Below, piece by piece: positions 35,856 to 44,888 of a stretch of 64,000 nucleotides of DNA (positions within the stretch are counted from its first letter, which is position 1; every line of letters starts with the position of its first letter). The translations under genes and the position numbers were made by a program. The stretch is from JAHEFU01 sp041395205 (GTDB taxonomy: Bacteria; 4484-113; JAFGCY01): NCBI GenBank assembly GCA_041395205.1, contig JAWLAZ010000001.1, positions 1,812,024-1,876,023 of the forward strand. Direction: 5' to 3'. The notes beneath the pieces are model-generated. The model did not search any database. It saw only the letters and a program-made list of their open reading frames with translations, and had not been told where the DNA came from.

Positions 35856-38800
35856 ATGCGTCATCTGCGCCAGTGCTGTACCGCCATCGTCCTCCTCGCC
35901 GCCATGCTGTTCTGCGCCCGCCCGGCTCATGCCCTGCGCGAGGCCCGCAGCATCACCACGCCCGCGATCAGCGCGGACGGCCGGACCGTCTACTTCGCCT
36001 GCTGGGGCGACATCTGGAGCGCGCCCACCGACGGCAGCGCCCCCGCCCGGCGCCTGACCGACAACATGTATGAGGACCAGCGCCCGGTGATCTCCCCGGA
36101 TGGCAAGACCCTGGCCTTCATGTCCAACCGCTACGGCAACTTCGACATCTTCACGATGCCCGCCGGCGGCGGCCCCGCCACGCGCCTGACCTGGAGCGAC
36201 GGCTGGGACTACCCCTATGACTGGAACCACGACGGCACCGCCGTGCTGGAATACTCCAACCGCCAGGATCTCTGGGGCATCTGCCTGTATGAGGTGCCGC
36301 TCGACGGCAGCCTGCCGCGCCGCGTGACCGGCCCGGACCACGATGACAACGTCTTCGGCTGCTACCTCGGCGACGACCAGCACCTGGTCTACACCCGCGG
36401 CCCCGGCGACTGGGCCCGCAAGGACCACCACGGCTCCGACAACTACGACCTCTACATGTTCGAGCGTGCCACGGGCAAGCACACCCAGCTCACCGACTAC
36501 GACGGCACCGACCTCTGGCCGCAGCCCGGCCCCGGCGGCAGGTCCGTCTACTTCGTGAGCGACCGCGACGGCACAGAGAACATCTGGGAGATGAAGCTGC
36601 CCGGCCGCGAGCTGCGCCAGCTCAGCCACTTCAAGGGTGACGGCCCGCGCTGGATCCGTGTCAGCAGCGACGGTGACGAAATCGCCGCTGAGGTCTTCGG
36701 CGAGCTGTACCTCGTCAGCACCGCCGATGGCAGCAGCCGCCGCCTGGACATCAGCTTCAGCGACGACCCCAAGCGCGAGATGCAGGCCACGCTGGACCGC
36801 CGCAATGAAATCAGCGAATTCGCGATGTCACCGAACGGCAGCTACTACGCCTGCGTGGTCTTCGGCGACATCCACATCCTCAAGAATCCGGACAAGTACA
36901 AGGAGGATGAGAAGCCGGACCAGGACCTGTCCCGCACCTTCCCGGTCGTGGCCTCCAGCGGGCGTGACTGGCAGGTCACATGGCATCCCGATGGGAAGAG
37001 GATCGCCTACATCTCCGACCGCGACGGGCAGTACGACGTCTACAGCTTCGACCTCGTCAGCCGCGAGGAGACGCGCATCACGAACACTCCCGAGGAGGAG
37101 TGGTATCCGCAGTATGCGCCGCATGGCAACCTGCTGGCCTACTACAGCGGCAACGACCGCATCACCGTGAATGACCTCGATGGCGACGGCCCGCGCGAAC
37201 TGTTCCGCGGGCAGATCCGCCTCGGGCCCTGGAACCTCGGCTTCCAGTGGTCGCCGGATGCGCGCTGGATGCTCATCATGGCCAGCACGCTGCACTACCG
37301 CAGTGACGTGCTGCTTGTCAACGTGGAGAGTGCTGCGGTCACGAATGTCTCGCGCACACCGGACTTTGACGACATCGCGTACTTCTCCCCGGATGGCAAG
37401 TACCTTGCCTGGGGAGCGGAGACCAGCACCGGTCAGGACCTGATGCTGCTGGAACTGGCGGCGGAGGCGAAGACATACGATACCGAGCTGCTCTTCCCGG
37501 ATGACCGGCCGAAGCCTGAGGAGGATGAGGGCGCAGCCAGGGACAAGGACGGGAAGTCTGACGAAGGTGCTGACGAGGCCGCGGATGAGTCTGCTGACGA
37601 CGCGGACGGGGACAAGCCCAGCGACGATGACAAGGACAAGGAGGATGAGGTCGAGCCGATAGAGATTGACCTCACGCGCATCGACACCCGCGCGCGCAGC
37701 GTTGTCAACCTGCCGGGCAATGCCTACCCGGTGCTCTGGAGCCCGGACAGCAGCTTCCTCGTGTTCTACAGTGACCACAGCGGCGATCCGATGCTCTACA
37801 CCTACGGCGTGGAGGATGGCGACGTGCAGGAACTGTCCTCCGCGGCCGGGATCAGCAACGGCGTGTTCCAGCAGGACGGCAAGCGTATCTACTACCTGCG
37901 CGGCGGCTCCCTGGCCTATTCCGAGCTGCGTGGCCGCAGCGTCAGCGGCGGTGGCAGCGTGCCCTGCACGGCGCGCTCCGAATACGACACCCATGCGCTC
38001 TGGCAGCAGCTGATGCATGAGGGCTGGCGCAGCCTGCGCGATTCCTTCTACGATGAGCAGATGCTCGGCGTGGACTGGGAGGAGATCTACGAGCGCTACT
38101 CCGCGAAGATCCCCGAGCTCGGCACACGCAGCGAATTCAACACCCTGATGCGCGGCATGCTCGGCGAGCTGTCCGCTTCGCACCTCGGCTTCTACGGCGG
38201 TGGCGATGAACCCCAGCCACCCTCCGACACCACGGCCAGCCTCGGCGTGTGGTTCGACGAGCAGTACAGCGGCCCCGGCTGGAAGGTCAGCCAGGTGCTC
38301 ATGGACGGTCCGGCCGAGATTCCCGGCCAGGAGCTGCGGGTGGGCGACCTGATCCTGAGCATCGACGGCGAGTCCATCCCGGCCCGCAGCAACTGGTACC
38401 GCGAGCTCAGCAACCGCCTGGAGCGCCCCGTGGTGCTGGAGGTGGAGCGCGAGGGTGAGGCTGAGCCGCTCAGCATCACGATGCAGCCCGTGCCCGAGGG
38501 CAGCCTCGGCCAGCGCCACTACCTGCAGTGGGTCGAGGACAACCGCCGCACGGTCGAGGATGGCACCGGCGGCCGCGTGGGCTACATGCACATCCAGTCC
38601 ATGAACGGCCCGAGCCTCGAGAAGTTCCGCCGCGAGCTGTACTCCTACAATCTGGATCGCGATGCGCTGATCATCGACGTGCGCTTCAACGGCGGTGGCA
38701 ACATCCATGAGGATCTCGTCGAACTGCTGGACCGCCGGCCCTTCTGCTACACCGGGCACCGCGGCCAGGACCGTGAGATCCAGCCCGCGCTGATGTGGCA

Positions 38801-39128
38801 CGGCCCGATCGTGGTGCTGATCAACGCCTCCTCCTTCAGCGACGCGGAGATCTTCCCGCACATCATGCAGGAGCTGGGCCTGGCCACGATCATGGGTGAG
38901 CCCACCGGCGGCAATGTGATCGGCACCTACAACTTCCCGCTGCTCGACGGCTCCACCTTCCGCCTCAACAGCTGGGGCTGGTGGCTGCTGGACGGCACCG
39001 ACATGGAGGGCAACGGTGCCCAGCCGGACATCCTCGTGCGGATTGATCCGGAAATCACGGCGGCGGGTGGTGACAATCAGCTCAGTGAGGCGATAGAATA
39101 CCTGAGCGGTCTCCTGCTGGGAGACTGA
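35856..39128 (+). CDS. Exported tricorn-like S41 peptidase 3
   Basis: A 1090-residue tricorn-family protease, closest in layout to proteases 1 and 2 but encoded apart from them behind the two PKD lipoproteins. Signal peptide ends CARPAHA (about residue 28); propeller to about 540; acidic, Lys-containing linker (about 550-600, DEGADEAADESADD); then C1, PDZ (about 800-880) and catalytic domain. Active site: Ser775-His776 (ASHLG), VRFNGGG, Ser995 (FSDAE), Glu1051 (DMEGNG). The insert between PDZ and protease found in 1 and 2 is missing. The ATG at 35856 has AGGAG at a good distance; the open frame upstream has no signal. No clear terminator follows. Confidence 0.95.
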   Translation: MRHLRQCCTAIVLLAAMLFCARPAHALREARSITTPAISADGRTVYFACWGDIWSAPTDGSAPARRLTDNMYEDQRPVISPDGKTLAFMSNRYGNFDIFTMPAGGGPATRLTWSDGWDYPYDWNHDGTAVLEYSNRQDLWGICLYEVPLDGSLPRRVTGPDHDDNVFGCYLGDDQHLVYTRGPGDWARKDHHGSDNYDLYMFERATGKHTQLTDYDGTDLWPQPGPGGRSVYFVSDRDGTENIWEMKLPGRELRQLSHFKGDGPRWIRVSSDGDEIAAEVFGELYLVSTADGSSRRLDISFSDDPKREMQATLDRRNEISEFAMSPNGSYYACVVFGDIHILKNPDKYKEDEKPDQDLSRTFPVVASSGRDWQVTWHPDGKRIAYISDRDGQYDVYSFDLVSREETRITNTPEEEWYPQYAPHGNLLAYYSGNDRITVNDLDGDGPRELFRGQIRLGPWNLGFQWSPDARWMLIMASTLHYRSDVLLVNVESAAVTNVSRTPDFDDIAYFSPDGKYLAWGAETSTGQDLMLLELAAEAKTYDTELLFPDDRPKPEEDEGAARDKDGKSDEGADEAADESADDADGDKPSDDDKDKEDEVEPIEIDLTRIDTRARSVVNLPGNAYPVLWSPDSSFLVFYSDHSGDPMLYTYGVEDGDVQELSSAAGISNGVFQQDGKRIYYLRGGSLAYSELRGRSVSGGGSVPCTARSEYDTHALWQQLMHEGWRSLRDSFYDEQMLGVDWEEIYERYSAKIPELGTRSEFNTLMRGMLGELSASHLGFYGGGDEPQPPSDTTASLGVWFDEQYSGPGWKVSQVLMDGPAEIPGQELRVGDLILSIDGESIPARSNWYRELSNRLERPVVLEVEREGEAEPLSITMQPVPEGSLGQRHYLQWVEDNRRTVEDGTGGRVGYMHIQSMNGPSLEKFRRELYSYNLDRDALIIDVRFNGGGNIHEDLVELLDRRPFCYTGHRGQDREIQPALMWHGPIVVLINASSFSDAEIFPHIMQELGLATIMGEPTGGNVIGTYNFPLLDGSTFRLNSWGWWLLDGTDMEGNGAQPDILVRIDPEITAAGGDNQLSEAIEYLSGLLLGD

Positions 39129-39256
39129 TGTGGAAGAGGCATTCAATCCTGTTCAAACGGCTGCTCCGGCCCGGCCGGGGTATTTAACATGTCACATGGG
39201 CATAACGAATAGGAGTTGAGTGAAGGCCGGGGCGTCATTCCCCGGTCAAGGCAACT

Positions 39257-40273
39257 ATGGATAGTCGCATACGTGAAATTGAGCAGTGGCTTGACGAGGC
39301 CAAGAACGACCTCCAGGATGGTGGTCGCGAAGCCTATCTGCGCAAGCTTTATCTGCTGGATGCCGAGATCCGGGCGGTGATCAAGGAAAATGATCCCCTG
39401 CCCGAGATGCAGCAGGCATCCGCGGGGCGTCGCGCTCCCCGGGCATTCAAGCTGCCCGTGGCCGTGGCCGGGGTTGCCGCATTCGCGGTGATCGGCTCCG
39501 CCGTCGTGTTCGGGCAGGGCGTGCTGAATGGCAACCTGCGCAGCGCGGGCTTCACGGGCCGGGTGGCTGACAGCTCCCTGGATGGCGACATGACCATGGC
39601 CAGCCTCAACCGCTTCCCCCAGGGCGAGGAACTGATCTCCCTTGATGAACTGGATGGTGCCGAGCCTGCGCCGCAGTTCGAGGGCTTTGACCGGGACCGC
39701 GTCCTGGCCGCGCTGTCGTCCGAGAGCTTCGCCTCGGATGATGCCGTCGCGCCGCTCAGCCTGCAGCTGGCCTCCGGTTCGCCGGTCCAGGCCGGTCCGC
39801 AGCAGTCCGCCGGACACCAGCTGCGTGGTCCGGTGGGTGACATCGGATCCAGCCCGGATCCGCTGCCGGTGCGCAATGCCAGCCAGAACAGTGGCATTGA
39901 AGTGCACATGGCGATGTCCCGCGAGCCGCAGGAGGCCACCGCAATCATGGTGCCCCCTGCCGCGGCCATCCCCATGGATCAGCCGACCCTGTCTTCACTC
40001 TCCCAGATTCCGGACAATCGCGCACAGTCCGAGCCTGTTGCCAGCCCCGGCAGATTTAACTATTTCCCGGGTTACGGCGATAGTTCTGGGGTGGATCCCT
40101 CCGGGTCCACGTCCAACGTCAATGGGCGTTCCTCCGAAGTGCAGCTTTCGGGCAGCACTTCCGGAACTAAGACGAAGGACGGCCAGGTGGAGAAGAAGGT
40201 GGAGAAGACTGAGCTGAAGAAACTCCTGGAGAAGAAGCTCAGCAAGGAATCCAAGGATACCAAGGACTCCTGA
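39257..40273 (+). CDS. Single-pass membrane protein with coiled-coil start and Lys-rich tail
   Basis: A 338-residue protein of unknown family. Residues 1-45 are a charged coiled coil (REIEQWLDEAKNDLQDGG), 65-88 a membrane helix (LPVAVAGVAAFAVIGSAVVFG), then about 200 residues of Ser/Gly/Pro-rich, probably disordered sequence and a strongly basic, Lys/Glu-rich end (EKKVEKTELKKLLEKKL) of coiled-coil type. It is placed just before the BamA-like gene and could be a periplasm-spanning envelope factor. AAGG five nt before ATG. Low-complexity composition makes homology hard to judge by eye. Confidence 0.75.
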   Translation: MDSRIREIEQWLDEAKNDLQDGGREAYLRKLYLLDAEIRAVIKENDPLPEMQQASAGRRAPRAFKLPVAVAGVAAFAVIGSAVVFGQGVLNGNLRSAGFTGRVADSSLDGDMTMASLNRFPQGEELISLDELDGAEPAPQFEGFDRDRVLAALSSESFASDDAVAPLSLQLASGSPVQAGPQQSAGHQLRGPVGDIGSSPDPLPVRNASQNSGIEVHMAMSREPQEATAIMVPPAAAIPMDQPTLSSLSQIPDNRAQSEPVASPGRFNYFPGYGDSSGVDPSGSTSNVNGRSSEVQLSGSTSGTKTKDGQVEKKVEKTELKKLLEKKLSKESKDTKDS

Positions 40274-40322
40274 TCCTCCCTCGTCTCCCTCTATATCCCC
40301 AGTGGTAAAGAGAGAAGGCGGT

Positions 40323-42173
40323 ATGGTACAGGCGGCAAACACTGTTGATAGGTTGTTGACAACACTCCTGGTGCTTGTCTGCATCCTGCCTGCGGCGGCA
40401 CACGCCCAGGCGGACAGTCCCTCCATCAGCTTCAGCATCAGCCCCTCGGAGCTCCCCAGCGTGCAGGTCAACCAGGCCGACGACGGGATCGAGATCCGCA
40501 GCGTGCGCGTCGAGGGCCTGGAGTATCTGGAGGAGTCCACGGTGATCACCGGCCTGACCATCAAGGCCGGGGACATTCTCGTCGGCAATGTCACCGCCAA
40601 GCTCAATGCGGCTTCCGAAGCGCTCTACAACACCGGCTGGTACCAGGACAAGCCGGTGCTGACGCTGGACAGCCAGGGCGATGGCGCCGTGCTCAAGGTC
40701 ACGGTGCATGAGAACCCGCTCTACCGCGGCACCAACATTTCCGGCAACACCCTGTTCTCCACCCCGCGCATCCTGCAGGAGGTCGAGGGCAGTGACGACG
40801 GCAGCGGTGCGCAGATGCACCCCGGCGACGTGATCAACGTGCGCAACCTGCAGCGTGCCATCGACGGCATCTCCAGGCTGTATGCCGACGCCGGCTACAT
40901 CGCGGCCGGTGTCAACGACTTCAACTTCTCCTATGCGGGCCCGGATGAGGGCATGGTCTCCATGGTGATCTCCGAGGGCTTCGTCGAGGACATCGTGATC
41001 ACGGGACTCGAGGGCACGCGTGAGGACGTCGTGCGCAGCCAGATCACGCACCTGCATGCCGGCAGCGTGCTGACCCAGGACGACATCTACCGCGACATCA
41101 ACCAGATCTACAACACCGGCCTGTTCGAGTCGGTCGAGCCGGACATCCAGCAGTCGCTGAAGCCCGGCTACGTGATCGTGCTGCTGGAGGTCACTGAGGC
41201 CGCCACAGGCCAGGTCGGCTTCGGCCTCGGCTACTCCACGATCAACGGCCTGCAGGGCAGCGTCAACTACAACGAGAAGAACCTGTTCGGCAGCGGCAAG
41301 GTGCTGGGCGCGACCGTGGTCTTCAGCCGCAACAAGCCCGGCATCCAGCTGACCTACAGCGACCCCTACTACAAGGACGATTCGTTCTACAGCATCAGCC
41401 TCTACAGCCTGCATGAGCGCCAGCAGTCCGCGCCCGGCAGTGCCTATGAAAGCGAGCTGGCGGTGGACACCCAGGGCATCAGCCTCGGCTATGGCCAGCA
41501 CCTCAATGAGTACGACAGCTGGCAGAGCACCTTCACGCTCGCCGATTACGACTACGAGGTCCGCAAGGGTGATCCCTTCCGCGGCACCGACCCGCGCACC
41601 CGCGCCCGGCTGAGCGCCAAGGGCGAGACCCGCAAGCTGGGCCTGTCCTACACGCACGACACCCGTGACAACATCTTCTCCACCAAGCAGGGCATCTACG
41701 TCCGCCCGACCGTGGAGTATGCGGGCTTCGGCGGCGACTTCTCCTTCCAGAAGTACAGCCTCGAAAGCCGCGAGTTCTTCAAGCTCGGTCCCGGCACGAT
41801 GGGCTTCCGCGAGCGCGTCGGCCTCGGCACCGGTGAGATCCCGATCTACGAACAGTGGCGACTGGGCGGCGTGCAGAGTGTGCGCGGTATCCCCGAGGAC
41901 ATGCTGCAGGGAACGCACCACCTGCTGCTCAACGGTGAGTACCGCGTACCGATCAACGAGACCGTCGGCGGCGTGGCCTTCATGGATGCCGGCTGGGCCG
42001 GCAACGGCTTCGGCGAGATGGACAACGCGGTCAGCGCCGGTCTGGGCGCCCGCATCAAGCTGTCCTTCCTCGGCGTGAATGCCGTACGGCTGGACTACGC
42101 CTGGCAGATCGCCGGTGACCGGGAAGACCACGGAGGCAGCCGCTTCCACTTCTTCCTCGGCGAGATGTTCTAG
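40323..42173 (+). CDS. bamA: Omp85/BamA-family outer-membrane assembly protein
   Basis: A 616-residue outer-membrane protein. Signal peptide ends PAAAHAQA (about residue 28); three POTRA-like domains (about 55-300: IRSVRVEGLEYLEESTV, YRGTNISGNTLFS, VEDIVITGLEGTRED), then a 16-strand-type barrel (about 305-616) with DTRDNIFSTKQGIYV and the hallmark SVRGI loop, ending in a strand with aromatic Phe (HFFLGEMF). It inserts beta-barrel proteins into the outer membrane. E. coli BamA is longer (five POTRA). The start at 40323 has GAAGG upstream. It leads a cluster with an unknown periplasmic protein and lpxD. TamA-like function is the main alternative. Confidence 0.9.
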   Translation: MVQAANTVDRLLTTLLVLVCILPAAAHAQADSPSISFSISPSELPSVQVNQADDGIEIRSVRVEGLEYLEESTVITGLTIKAGDILVGNVTAKLNAASEALYNTGWYQDKPVLTLDSQGDGAVLKVTVHENPLYRGTNISGNTLFSTPRILQEVEGSDDGSGAQMHPGDVINVRNLQRAIDGISRLYADAGYIAAGVNDFNFSYAGPDEGMVSMVISEGFVEDIVITGLEGTREDVVRSQITHLHAGSVLTQDDIYRDINQIYNTGLFESVEPDIQQSLKPGYVIVLLEVTEAATGQVGFGLGYSTINGLQGSVNYNEKNLFGSGKVLGATVVFSRNKPGIQLTYSDPYYKDDSFYSISLYSLHERQQSAPGSAYESELAVDTQGISLGYGQHLNEYDSWQSTFTLADYDYEVRKGDPFRGTDPRTRARLSAKGETRKLGLSYTHDTRDNIFSTKQGIYVRPTVEYAGFGGDFSFQKYSLESREFFKLGPGTMGFRERVGLGTGEIPIYEQWRLGGVQSVRGIPEDMLQGTHHLLLNGEYRVPINETVGGVAFMDAGWAGNGFGEMDNAVSAGLGARIKLSFLGVNAVRLDYAWQIAGDREDHGGSRFHFFLGEMF

Positions 42174-42214
42174 GCAGCGGACGCGACTTACAGGCAACGG
42201 AAGGCAGAGGAAGC

Positions 42215-43573
42215 ATGAAGAGGCAGGGCAGAGGCAGCTGGAATGTGCGCATCGTCAGATGTGCCGCCGGACTGCTGTGCCTGCTGGCCCTGCTCCTGCC
42301 CCACGCTGCCAGGGCCGCGGACCGGGTGGAGGGCGTCTCCGTCCTGCTCAGGTTCGAGGGCGGCTTCGTCGGCAATGAAACCATGGCCCTGCTGGATGAG
42401 GCCCTGACAGCCACCGCTGAGGCCGCGATCATGGAGCAGCTCGGCGGTGACCTTGACTACATCCTGCGCAATAGCGGTGAGGTCAGCGGCATCCTCTCCG
42501 ACGTGGTGGACAGCACGCTCACCAGCCGCGGCTTCGACCTCGTGGAACTCTCGCTCGATCCCGGCACGCGCACCACCGTGAGCATGACCCTGCGCATCGC
42601 CGACCAGCGCGTCAGTGCCTTCAGCGTGGACTTCCACGTGATGGGCAATGTGCCGCGCATCACCGAGACCCTCGGCGAGGATGAGCAGCGCGTTGTCAAC
42701 CGGCTCTATGAAACCCTCGCCAGCACACCCTATGACGACAAGCAGTGGCTGACCTCCCTCGTGCATGACACGGTGCATGACGAGCTGTCCCGCATGCCGG
42801 CCTACGCAGACTTCGGCCACAGCATCGTCACCGAACCCGGCGAGACCACGCGGGTCGTCGTCAGCTTCGAGCCGCTGCCGGAGGCGCTGCTTGTCGGCGA
42901 CTACAGCATCAGCGTGCGCAGCCTGACGCTCACCAACCTGCAGCTGCGCCCGGCCCGGGACAGCCTCGCCAGCTACCTGCAGTCCTTCGTGGGCCTGCCG
43001 GTGAGCTTCGTCTCCAGCAAGCTCAGCCACTTCCAGCAGGGTGCGATGGGCTACCTCAACAGCAACTGCAGCCTCGTGGCCCAGAGCCCGGATTCCACGC
43101 TCAGCCTGCGCGTGGACTACTGCACGCTCGAGGCCTGGATCAACCTGGACAGCACGCGCTACCTCTACGATGCGCAGCTGCGCCTCGATCTCTGGGAGCA
43201 CAGCCAGTACGACATCCACGGCCGTCTCAGTGCCGGAGGCGGACGTTTCATCGGCGGACGCTGGGCGGCCTACTTCCATGCCGACTACCACCCGGGACTG
43301 GAGCGCCTGAACCCGATGCTCGGCGTGGCCCGCCAGCTCGGGCCGCAGACCCTGCTGAGCGCCGGCTATGACCTGCAGGCCGAGAGCCTGCGCCTGCGCG
43401 GTGAGCACCACCTGCGCCGCGATGTCTACCTGAGCGCCGACATCTTCACCGAGGACGACTGGGACTACCTGAGCGAGCTGGCCCTGCACTACCGGCTGCA
43501 TGACATATATGAGCTACAATTGGTCTCAACCATGGATGGAGAGGTGTTCGCTGCGATCGCTGCTGATCTGTAG
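42215..43573 (+). CDS. Exported beta-rich envelope protein of unknown function
   Basis: A 452-residue exported protein (signal ends LLLPHAARAAD, about residue 35). The first 190 residues mix helices and strands (EGVSVLLRFEGGFVGN, GETTRVVVSFEPLPEA further on), reminiscent of POTRA-like folds; the last 180 residues alternate polar and hydrophobic residues as in barrel strands (GGRWAAYFHADYHPGLERL, LRLRGEHHLRRDVYLSADI). It lies between the BamA-like gene and lpxD (41 and 23 nt gaps), so a role in outer-membrane assembly is inferred. GAGGAAGC precedes ATG. I do not recognise the family. Confidence 0.8.
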   Translation: MKRQGRGSWNVRIVRCAAGLLCLLALLLPHAARAADRVEGVSVLLRFEGGFVGNETMALLDEALTATAEAAIMEQLGGDLDYILRNSGEVSGILSDVVDSTLTSRGFDLVELSLDPGTRTTVSMTLRIADQRVSAFSVDFHVMGNVPRITETLGEDEQRVVNRLYETLASTPYDDKQWLTSLVHDTVHDELSRMPAYADFGHSIVTEPGETTRVVVSFEPLPEALLVGDYSISVRSLTLTNLQLRPARDSLASYLQSFVGLPVSFVSSKLSHFQQGAMGYLNSNCSLVAQSPDSTLSLRVDYCTLEAWINLDSTRYLYDAQLRLDLWEHSQYDIHGRLSAGGGRFIGGRWAAYFHADYHPGLERLNPMLGVARQLGPQTLLSAGYDLQAESLRLRGEHHLRRDVYLSADIFTEDDWDYLSELALHYRLHDIYELQLVSTMDGEVFAAIAADL

Positions 43574-43596
43574 CCTCGCCGCCACCAACGCACAGG

Positions 43597-44811
43597 ATGA
43601 AGACACTCGAGCAGCTGGCCGCACTCACGGGCGGAAAGGTCAAGGGGGACGGGGCACTGTCCCTCGCGGGTTTCTGCAGCCTCGACAATCCCCGCACCGG
43701 CTGCATCAGCTACATGGAGAAGCTCAAGGACGCCTCCAGCCTGGCTGACACCAGCATCGCCGCGCTGATCACCACCGAGAGCCTCGCCGGCCACTTCACG
43801 AACGTGCTGATCCACCCCAACCCACGCCTGGCCTTCATCTCCGTGATGGAGGACTTCATCGGGCCCAGCCCGGAGGCGGAGGGCTTCATCCATCCGCGCG
43901 CCGTGGTGGAGGAGGGGGCCGAGATCCATCCCACCGCACGCATCAGCGCCTGCGCCGTGGTCAGCCCCGGAGCACGCATCGGTGCCCGCACCTTCCTCGG
44001 GGCGGGCGTCTACGTGGGAAAGGATGCCGTACTCGGTGAGGACTGCTTCATCCATGCCAATGTCTCGATCTACAGCCGCAGCCGGATCGGCAACCGTGTT
44101 GAGATCCACGCCGGGACGACCATCGGCAGCGCGGGCTTTGGCTACCTGCCCACAAGCGAGGGGCATCGCCGCTTCCCGCAGGTCGGCGACGTGATCATCG
44201 AGGACGACGTGGATGTCGGTGCCAACTGCTGCATCGACCGCGCCGCGCTTGACAGCACGGTGATCCACAGCGGCACCAAGATTGACAACCTCGTGCAGAT
44301 CGCGCACGGCGTGAGCGTCGGCACGAACACCGTGATCGCGGCCCAGACCGGGATCAGCGGCGGCACGAGCATCGGCAAGTGGTGCGTGATCGGCGGCCAG
44401 GCCGGCTTCCAGGGGCACATCACCGTCGGCGACCAGTCCATCGTCGCCGCCCAGAGCGGTGTGTTCAACAGCCTGGAGTACAAGAGCAAGGTTTCGGGCT
44501 ATCCCGCCAAGCCGCACGGCCAGAGCCTCAAGGTGCTGGCCCTGACCTTCAAGCTGCCGCAGCTCGTGGAGAAGGTCAAGAGCATGGAGATCGACATCGA
44601 CCTGCTCAGCGGTGAACTGAAGAGCCTGCGCAAGCGCGGGCTGGCCGGCACTCCCGACAGCATCCCCGCCGGCAGCGGCGAACTGGGTGAGCTGGTGCAG
44701 GGCCTGGCCGAGAAGTTCCACGGCCTCGAGATGGACATCGAGCTGATCCGCAGCGAGCTGCACTCCCTGCGCAGCGACGGCGGCGACCCGCCGACCACGG
44801 GCAGCGCGTAA
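43597..44811 (+). CDS. lpxD: UDP-3-O-acylglucosamine N-acyltransferase with extended coiled-coil tail
   Basis: A 404-residue cytoplasmic acyltransferase adding the second hydroxyacyl chain to UDP-3-O-acyl-glucosamine in lipid A synthesis. N-terminal uridine-binding domain (1-100), left-handed beta-helix of hexapeptide repeats (about 100-300: IHPTARISACAVVSPGARIG and so on), catalytic His237 (IAHGVSVG), C-terminal helix. E. coli LpxD is 341 residues; here the tail is doubled into two similar coiled-coil segments (KSMEIDIDLLSGELKSLRKRG and HGLEMDIELIRSELHSLRSDG), about 60 extra residues. ACAGG before ATG. Last gene of the envelope cluster. Confidence 0.96.
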   Translation: MKTLEQLAALTGGKVKGDGALSLAGFCSLDNPRTGCISYMEKLKDASSLADTSIAALITTESLAGHFTNVLIHPNPRLAFISVMEDFIGPSPEAEGFIHPRAVVEEGAEIHPTARISACAVVSPGARIGARTFLGAGVYVGKDAVLGEDCFIHANVSIYSRSRIGNRVEIHAGTTIGSAGFGYLPTSEGHRRFPQVGDVIIEDDVDVGANCCIDRAALDSTVIHSGTKIDNLVQIAHGVSVGTNTVIAAQTGISGGTSIGKWCVIGGQAGFQGHITVGDQSIVAAQSGVFNSLEYKSKVSGYPAKPHGQSLKVLALTFKLPQLVEKVKSMEIDIDLLSGELKSLRKRGLAGTPDSIPAGSGELGELVQGLAEKFHGLEMDIELIRSELHSLRSDGGDPPTTGSA

Positions 44812-44888
44812 CCCCACGCCCCTAAAGCCCGTCCCCTCCCGCGCCGATAAGTCCCCCATAAAGGCCAAGCGCCAGCGAAGAGGGGCCT

